Part shown: positions 58,775-64,000 of the stretch, one piece after another
How the letters are laid out: the number at the start of each line of letters is the position of its first letter
Position numbering within the stretch: the first letter of the stretch is position 1
Source of the DNA: Gallaecimonas sp045291545
GTDB lineage: Bacteria; Pseudomonadota; Gammaproteobacteria; Enterobacterales; Gallaecimonadaceae
Length of the DNA stretch: 64,000 bases
NCBI RefSeq assembly: GCF_045291545.1
Contig: NZ_CP149514.1
Location: 1,302,001-1,366,000, forward strand
Direction of reading: 5' to 3'
Program-made: the position numbers and the translations under genes
The notes under the pieces: generated by a model
Databases searched by the model: none
What the model was told of the DNA's origin: nothing
What the model saw: the letters and a program-made list of their open reading frames with translations, nothing else

Positions 58775-61700
58775 GCGCCGCCGGTTTTACCATTTTTGCC
58801 ATAAAGCCAAAGCCTGCTTGCTGCGCCTGACTGACCAGCTCCTGACGGCTGTCAGCGGTGATCAGTATCCCTGGCAATTGCTCGTTACCACTGGCTGTTC
58901 GTAGGGCCAGCATCACCTCCAGGCCATTATCTCCGTGATCCAGGTGGTAATCGGCCAACACCATATCAATATTTTCCTTGTCGATAATAGCCAGTGCTTG
59001 CTGACGATTAGCCGCCGTACTGACCTTCATCTGCCAACCTCTGAGCAGTGACGCCATGGCATCGACAATGCTTTTTTCGTTATCCAGGCACAATACGTGG
59101 CGTCCCGCCAAGGCTCGCCCGGTTGGCGGTGTCGAGGTAACAACCGATGGCGGTTTTTGCAGTACGCGCGGTACCGTGACGGAAAACACGGAGCCCTTAC
59201 CCCGAATGGACTGTACGGCCAACCGGTGATCAAGAATACGGCTCATGCGGTCCGCAATGGCCAGCCCCAGCCCCAGGCCCTTTTCATCTTTGTCGAGCCG
59301 TTTGAACTCCTCAAAAATCGCGGCCAGATCGGCTTCGGCAATGCCAGGGCCGGTGTCCCAGACTTCAATGCGCAGATACTCGCGGCCAATGTGCCGCACG
59401 CCCAGTAAAACCCGGGCGCCTTTGGCATAACGCAGGGCATTGGTCAGGAAGTTTTGGACAATACGGCGCAGCAGTACCTTGTCTGAATCAATCATGGCGG
59501 CGGTGCCAATCCAGCGAAAAGCCGTGCCCTGATCCTTGGCCAGAGCCGTAAATTCGTGGGCCAGATTACTGAGCAATTCCTCCAATGGGAAAATTTGCCG
59601 CCGCACTTTTAAGGTGCCGGCATCGAGCTTGGAAATGTCCAGCAGATCAGTCAGCAGCTCCCCTGCCGCCTTGAGCGATGCCTTGGTATTGTTAAGCAAC
59701 ACCTCTTGTTCGGTACCGGGCTGGGTGCGCTGTAATACCGCCGAGGTAAAAAGTCTGGCGGCGTTGAGCGGTTGCATCAAGTCATGGCCACAGGCAGCCA
59801 GAAAACGGCTTTTGCCCTGGTTGGCCTTGTCGGCAGCCGCTTTGGCATCCATCAGTTCACGGGTGCGTTCCTGTACCCGCCCCTCCAGCGCTTCGTTGGC
59901 GTCTTTGAGCACCTTTTCTGCAGCCCGGTAGGAGGTAATGTCGGAGAATGTCATGACAAAGCCGCCATTGGGCATAGGGTTACCCTGTAGCTTGATGACC
60001 TGGCCATCCGGCCGCTTACGTTCTGAACTGTGGGGGCTGCCCATTTTCATGTAGCTGACCCGCCGCTGTACATGCTCCTCCACCGAGCCCTTGCCGCACC
60101 AGCCCCGTTCGGCGTTAAAATGGATCAGATCTGCGACCGGCCGGCCGACGTAAATAAAGCCGGGTGGATAGTCAAACAGCTCCAGATAGCGCCGATTCCA
60201 GGCCACCAGGTTAAGGTTGCGGTCCACCACCGAGATCCCCTCTGATGCGTGTTCGATCGCCCCTTGCAGCAAATCGCGGGAAAAGTGCAGCTGTTCGGTG
60301 GCTTCATCCACCAGAGTAACCACTTCATCAAGGCCAATATCCCGGCCTTGCACGGCACTGCGCAGCACCAGTGCAGCGCTGGATGCACCGATAACCGAGG
60401 CCATCAAGCGCTCAGCTTCATCAATCAGAGGCAACGGAGCCTGGCGTGGCAGCCCTTGGCTGCTCAGGCCCTGATCACGTAAAAAGCGCTCAACCATCTG
60501 TTCGGTGCGATCCGGGCCGATAAAGCGACTGACCAGCAGCTTCAGGTCAGTCACGGTCAAATTACCCTGATAGCGGCCCTCGTCTCCCCCTTCCTGGTGG
60601 CTGACAAAAGCGGCCGCCTGCAGGCGGTCTCGCACCCCGGCACGGGTCAGCATGGAAAGCAAAACATAGGTCATGCCGTTAATCAGTAATGACAAAGCCA
60701 TCACGTAGCTGGACTGCCAGTGATCAGCCAGTAACCACCAGCTGCCATAGCCCGCGGCCAGGCCAGCAAAAACACCCTTGCGGTGACCATGGTGCCAATA
60801 GAGGCCGCCAATCAAGGCCGGCGCCAGTTGTGCCAAAGCACCAAACGACAGCAAGCCAAAATCAGCCAATTGCTCACGGTGGCCAATCAGCCAGTAGGAC
60901 AGTAACCCCATGGCCACCAGTAAAGCGATGGTCAGGCGGCGGATACGCAACAGCAGCCGGGAAAATCGCTGAAAATTACGCCCGGCCATCTTGCCGGTGG
61001 TGAGCATCAGCGGCACCACCAGTTCGTTGGACACCATGATGGCCACCGTCACGGCTACCATCACTACCATGCTGGTCGAGGCCGATATGGCCCCTAGCAA
61101 GGCGATGGCTGCCACCCAGGGGTGGTTTTCCATCAGTGGAATGGATATCAAGAAAGTATCTGGGCTGGCTGACGTCCCGGCCAACAGGCTACCGGCAAGG
61201 GCGATGGGGATCACCGGCAACGCCATCAACAGCAAGTACAGCGGAAATAGCCAGCGGGCACTGTTCAGGTGGCGAGGGGTTTCATTTTCCACCACCATCA
61301 CATGAAACTCGCGGGGCAGACACAAAAACGCGGCCATCACTACCAGCGTCTGGGCCAGTACCGCGGGTAACGTGGAGTCCGCCAGGCGGTGTACATGACC
61401 GTTGACCACAGCTTGTGTCAGCAGATCGCCGGTACCATCAAAACTGCCGTAGATAATCACCAGCGCCACCAACAGCAAGGCAAACACTTTGATGGCTGAT
61501 TCCATGGCCATGGCCAGCATCAGGCCAGGGTGGTGTTCGGTCGCGTCGAGTTTACGGGTGCCAAATAAGGCGGCAAAAAGTGCCAGGCCGACAGCCAACA
61601 GAATGGATACCAGTAACTCGGGGAGTTTGTCTGGCCCGGCCAGCAGTGAGAAACCCATGATCATCGCTTTGAGCTGCAAGGCGATGTAAGGCAGGCTGGC

Positions 61701-62072
61701 CAGCACCGCGATCCCTGTCACAGTTACCGCCAACAGTTGCGACTTACCATAACGGGCCGCCAAAAAGTCGGCCAGCGAAGTGATCCGTTGTGCCCGGGAA
61801 ACCTGCACCAGTTTTTTCAGTAAACCGAAGCCAAAGGCGAATAACAACACCGGGCCGAGGTAGACCGGCAGGAATGACCACAGCGAACGGTAAGCCTGAC
61901 CAACAGTCCCCAAAAAGCTCCAGGACGAGCAATAAACGGCCAGCGACAGGCCATAAATAACCCGCCGCATCCGGTCCCCCAAACGCAGGTGGTGGCGGTC
62001 GCCCAGATATGCCATGGCAAACAGCAACAGTACGTAAAGCAGGGCCAGCAGGCCCATTAGCCAAAGTGGCAT
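58725..62072 (-). CDS. crbS: Hybrid sensor kinase CrbS with sodium/solute symporter domain
   Basis: A 1115-residue membrane kinase. The N-terminal part (about 1-470) is a sodium:solute symporter-like domain with about 12-13 helices (LADFLAARYGKSQLLAVTVT). After it come a PAS domain (about 600-720, ASEGISVVDRNLNLVAWNRR), an H-box AACGHDLMQPLNAARLF (about 760), a HATPase domain (DTGPGIAEADLAAIFEEFKR and GLGLGLAIADRM, about 905-940) and a C-terminal receiver (VLADYHLDHGDNG, about 1040). This matches CrbS, which controls the acetate switch with CrbR. It overlaps crbR by 50 bases tail to tail. Confidence 0.92.
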   Translation of the reverse strand: MPLWLMGLLALLYVLLLFAMAYLGDRHHLRLGDRMRRVIYGLSLAVYCSSWSFLGTVGQAYRSLWSFLPVYLGPVLLFAFGFGLLKKLVQVSRAQRITSLADFLAARYGKSQLLAVTVTGIAVLASLPYIALQLKAMIMGFSLLAGPDKLPELLVSILLAVGLALFAALFGTRKLDATEHHPGLMLAMAMESAIKVFALLLVALVIIYGSFDGTGDLLTQAVVNGHVHRLADSTLPAVLAQTLVVMAAFLCLPREFHVMVVENETPRHLNSARWLFPLYLLLMALPVIPIALAGSLLAGTSASPDTFLISIPLMENHPWVAAIALLGAISASTSMVVMVAVTVAIMVSNELVVPLMLTTGKMAGRNFQRFSRLLLRIRRLTIALLVAMGLLSYWLIGHREQLADFGLLSFGALAQLAPALIGGLYWHHGHRKGVFAGLAAGYGSWWLLADHWQSSYVMALSLLINGMTYVLLSMLTRAGVRDRLQAAAFVSHQEGGDEGRYQGNLTVTDLKLLVSRFIGPDRTEQMVERFLRDQGLSSQGLPRQAPLPLIDEAERLMASVIGASSAALVLRSAVQGRDIGLDEVVTLVDEATEQLHFSRDLLQGAIEHASEGISVVDRNLNLVAWNRRYLELFDYPPGFIYVGRPVADLIHFNAERGWCGKGSVEEHVQRRVSYMKMGSPHSSERKRPDGQVIKLQGNPMPNGGFVMTFSDITSYRAAEKVLKDANEALEGRVQERTRELMDAKAAADKANQGKSRFLAACGHDLMQPLNAARLFTSAVLQRTQPGTEQEVLLNNTKASLKAAGELLTDLLDISKLDAGTLKVRRQIFPLEELLSNLAHEFTALAKDQGTAFRWIGTAAMIDSDKVLLRRIVQNFLTNALRYAKGARVLLGVRHIGREYLRIEVWDTGPGIAEADLAAIFEEFKRLDKDEKGLGLGLAIADRMSRILDHRLAVQSIRGKGSVFSVTVPRVLQKPPSVVTSTPPTGRALAGRHVLCLDNEKSIVDAMASLLRGWQMKVSTAANRQQALAIIDKENIDMVLADYHLDHGDNGLEVMLALRTASGNEQLPGILITADSRQELVSQAQQAGFGFMAKMVKPAALRAMMDQALARNSAKQ

Positions 62073-62131
62073 ATCACTTCTCCATCATGATTCAGCTTAT
62101 TTCTACCATATTGGTGCGCTTTGTCCCGTTT

Positions 62132-62171
62132 CGACTAAAGTCGACTGGCCGAGTTTGCCCGCTTCTGACTA
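62132..62171 (+). promoter_or_regulatory. Candidate CrbR operator before yjcH-actP
   Basis: The near-palindrome CGACTAAAGTCG (62132-62143) is followed 33 bases on (about three helical turns) by a related GACTAAGTTGT (from 62166). It lies in the 133-base gap between crbS and yjcH. CrbR/ErdR regulators activate actP or acs in related species; that this is their site is inference. Confidence 0.4.
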
Positions 62172-62205
62172 AGTTGTGAACGGACTGTAAATAAGGAGTT
62201 CCATC

Positions 62206-62526
62206 ATGGACCATCCGCTCTACGAGAAGATACATAACAGCCAGCGATTCAAGGACATGGTGGCCAAGCGCGAACGTTTTGCGTGGCAGCTTTCCGTGGT
62301 GATGCTGGTGATTTATTTCACCTTCATTCTGCTGATCGCTTTTAGCCCACAAACGTTAGGAACGCCTATTGCAAAAGGTTCGGTGATCACTTGGGGGATC
62401 CCGGTCGGCCTGTTTGTGATCCTATCAGCGTTCTTTCTTACCGGGATCTATGTTCGCAAATCCAACCGCGAATTTGATGCTGAAAATCAGGCCATTATTG
62501 AGGAGGCCAAACGTCATGACGCATAA
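62206..62526 (+). CDS. yjcH: DUF485 membrane protein YjcH
   Basis: A 106-residue protein with two membrane helices (LSVVMLVIYFTFILLIAF and WGIPVGLFVILSAFFLTGIY) and a charged C-terminal tail (RKSNREFDAENQAIIEEAKR). It is always encoded with the acetate permease ActP. AAGGAG precedes the ATG. Its last 11 bases overlap actP. Confidence 0.93.
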   Translation: MDHPLYEKIHNSQRFKDMVAKRERFAWQLSVVMLVIYFTFILLIAFSPQTLGTPIAKGSVITWGIPVGLFVILSAFFLTGIYVRKSNREFDAENQAIIEEAKRHDA

Positions 62527-64000
62527 ATCCTGGATTTTTGCCGCCACCTTGCTGACGCCGGGCCTGGCGCAAGCTGCCGAGGCGATTGGTGGGGAAGTGC
62601 ATAAGCAAGCAATAAATATTCCCGCCATTATCATGTTTGTGGTGTTTGTGGCCTTTACGCTGGGCATTACCTACTGGTCAGCCAAGCGTACCCGCAGTAC
62701 CGCCGATTACTATGCTGCCGGTGGTGGCATTACCGGCTTTCAAAATGGCTTGGCGATTGCCGGTGACTACATGTCAGCGGCATCCTTTTTGGGGATCTCC
62801 GGCCTGGTTTACTTGTCGGGTTTTGACGGCCTGATTTATTCCATCGGCTTTCTGGTGGGCTGGCCGCTGATCTTGTTTTTGATTGCAGAGCGGTTACGTA
62901 ACCTAGGCCGTTATACCTTTGCCGATGTGGCCTCTTACCGGTTGCGGCAAAAGCCCATTCGCACCCTGGCTGCCTGTGGTTCACTGACGGTGGTTGCCCT
63001 GTATCTGATTGCCCAGATGGTGGGTGCCGGTAAGCTCATCCAGCTGCTGTTCGGCCTGCCCTATCACTATGCAGTGATCCTGGTTGGGGTGTTGATGGTG
63101 CTGTATGTGTCCTTTGGCGGCATGTTGGCAACTACCTGGGTACAGATCATCAAAGCGGTGCTACTGCTGGCTGGGGCAACCTTTATTGCCCTGATGGTGC
63201 TCTACCATGTTGGCTTCAGCCCTGAGCATCTGTTTGAAGAGGCTGTGAAAGTGCACCCCAAAGGGGATGCCATTATGTCACCCGGTGGTTTGGTGTCTGA
63301 TCCGGTGTCGGCCATTTCGCTGGGGATTGCACTGATGTTCGGTACCGCGGGCCTGCCGCATATTCTGATGCGTTTCTTCACCGTTGGTGATGCCAAAGAA
63401 GCCCGTAAGTCCGTGTTCTTTGCCACCGGTTTTATTGGTTACTTCTACATTCTGACCTTTATCATCGGTTTCGGTGCCATTTTGCTGGTATCCACCAACC
63501 CGGACTTCCGCAATGCGGCTGGCCAGTTGCTGGGGGGTAACAACATGGCGGCGGTGCACCTGTCGCGGGCTGTCGGTGGTGACCTGTTCTTCGGGTTTAT
63601 CTCCGCCGTTGCCTTTGCCACCATCCTGGCGGTGGTGTCTGGGTTGACGCTGGCTGGTGCTTCTGCGGTTTCTCATGACCTTTATGCCAGTGTCTTCCGT
63701 AAGGGGCAGGCTTCTGAACGTGAAGAGCTGAAAGTATCGCGCATGGCAACCTTTGTACTGGGCTTTGTTGCTATTGTGCTTGGCATCACCTTTGAGAAGC
63801 AGAACATTGCCTTTATGGTGGGCTTGGCGTTTGCTATCGCCGCCTCGACCAACTTCCCGGTGCTGTTCTTGTCCATGTATTGGTCCAGGCTGACCACCCG
63901 TGGTGCTACCATTGGTGGCTGGATGGGCCTGGCAACAGCGGTAACGCTGATGATCCTGGGCCCCACTATCTGGGTGGCGGTACTGGGCTTTGACCATGCT
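62516..64000 (+). CDS. actP: Acetate permease ActP (3' end outside window)
   Basis: A cation/acetate symporter of the SSS family, read for 495 codons to the window edge without a stop. A signal-like first segment (IFAATLLTPGLAQA) precedes helices with TYWSAKRTRSTADYYAAGGG, the family motif GDYMSAASFLGISGLVYLSG and GTAGLPHILMRFFTVGDA. E. coli ActP has about 549 residues, so about 50 are missing. It starts inside yjcH, indicating translational coupling. Confidence 0.95.
   Translation, partial: MTHKSWIFAATLLTPGLAQAAEAIGGEVHKQAINIPAIIMFVVFVAFTLGITYWSAKRTRSTADYYAAGGGITGFQNGLAIAGDYMSAASFLGISGLVYLSGFDGLIYSIGFLVGWPLILFLIAERLRNLGRYTFADVASYRLRQKPIRTLAACGSLTVVALYLIAQMVGAGKLIQLLFGLPYHYAVILVGVLMVLYVSFGGMLATTWVQIIKAVLLLAGATFIALMVLYHVGFSPEHLFEEAVKVHPKGDAIMSPGGLVSDPVSAISLGIALMFGTAGLPHILMRFFTVGDAKEARKSVFFATGFIGYFYILTFIIGFGAILLVSTNPDFRNAAGQLLGGNNMAAVHLSRAVGGDLFFGFISAVAFATILAVVSGLTLAGASAVSHDLYASVFRKGQASEREELKVSRMATFVLGFVAIVLGITFEKQNIAFMVGLAFAIAASTNFPVLFLSMYWSRLTTRGATIGGWMGLATAVTLMILGPTIWVAVLGFDHA

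Overview
The window is chromosomal DNA from a gammaproteobacterium of the Alteromonadales/Aeromonadales type (Shewanella, Aeromonas or Gallaecimonas-like; the genus is a guess). The grounds are gene order and protein similarity: proQ-prc; pyrD-zapC-rlmKL-uup-rmf-fabA-lonH; ccoNOQP-fixH-ccoI-ccoS followed by fnr, uspE and ttcA; a large 1616-residue NAD-glutamate dehydrogenase; and a crbS/crbR plus yjcH-actP acetate-switch locus. Coding density is high, genes often overlap by 4-20 bases, and hairpin terminators close most transcription units. I saw no tRNA, rRNA or CRISPR array.

Layout. 1-8336: proQ (5' end cut), prc, an NSS-family sodium symporter, nhaC, pepN and a small DUF2835 protein. 8557-15327: a four-gene cell-envelope unit (DUF1302 outer-membrane protein, DUF1329 periplasmic protein, YCF48-like beta-propeller, MMPL/RND transporter). 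15549-20399: the giant glutamate dehydrogenase. 20457-31016: the conserved pyrD to lonH block, including the short rmf gene and a DUF3466 protein with a C-terminal sorting tail. 31194-38814: a sulfur/peroxide operon (1-Cys peroxiredoxin, persulfide dioxygenase, TauE exporter). 38976-46665: the cbb3 oxidase structural and assembly genes. 46717-50230: fnr, ompW, uspE, ttcA. 50235-53403: a minus-strand group (glucosaminidase, membrane protein, trhO, LysE-type exporter). 53511-57252: potABCD. 57278-64000: cobB, crbR, crbS, yjcH and the start of actP.

The outstanding feature is at 32136-37416. A complete integron splits the persulfide dioxygenase gene directly after its HxHxDH metal-binding motif; the missing half resumes in frame about 5.28 kb later. 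The element has an intact integrase (intI, minus strand) with a near-perfect LexA box at its promoter, a candidate outward cassette promoter, and an attI region carrying a 26-codon ORF that ends 3 bases before the first cassette gene. Eight attC sites delimit eight cassettes, two of which are exact 435-bp copies of each other. The last cassette has no convincing gene, and a 125-bp structured tail follows it. No transposase or long terminal repeat is visible, so the mode of arrival is unexplained. Cassettes point in the direction of the broken gene and of tauE, so the cassette promoter may now drive the downstream remnant and tauE.

Respiration and carbon control: Fnr, encoded just after the cbb3 cluster, is the expected oxygen-responsive regulator of that oxidase. 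CrbS/CrbR and YjcH/ActP form an acetate sensing and uptake module, with a candidate operator in front of yjcH.
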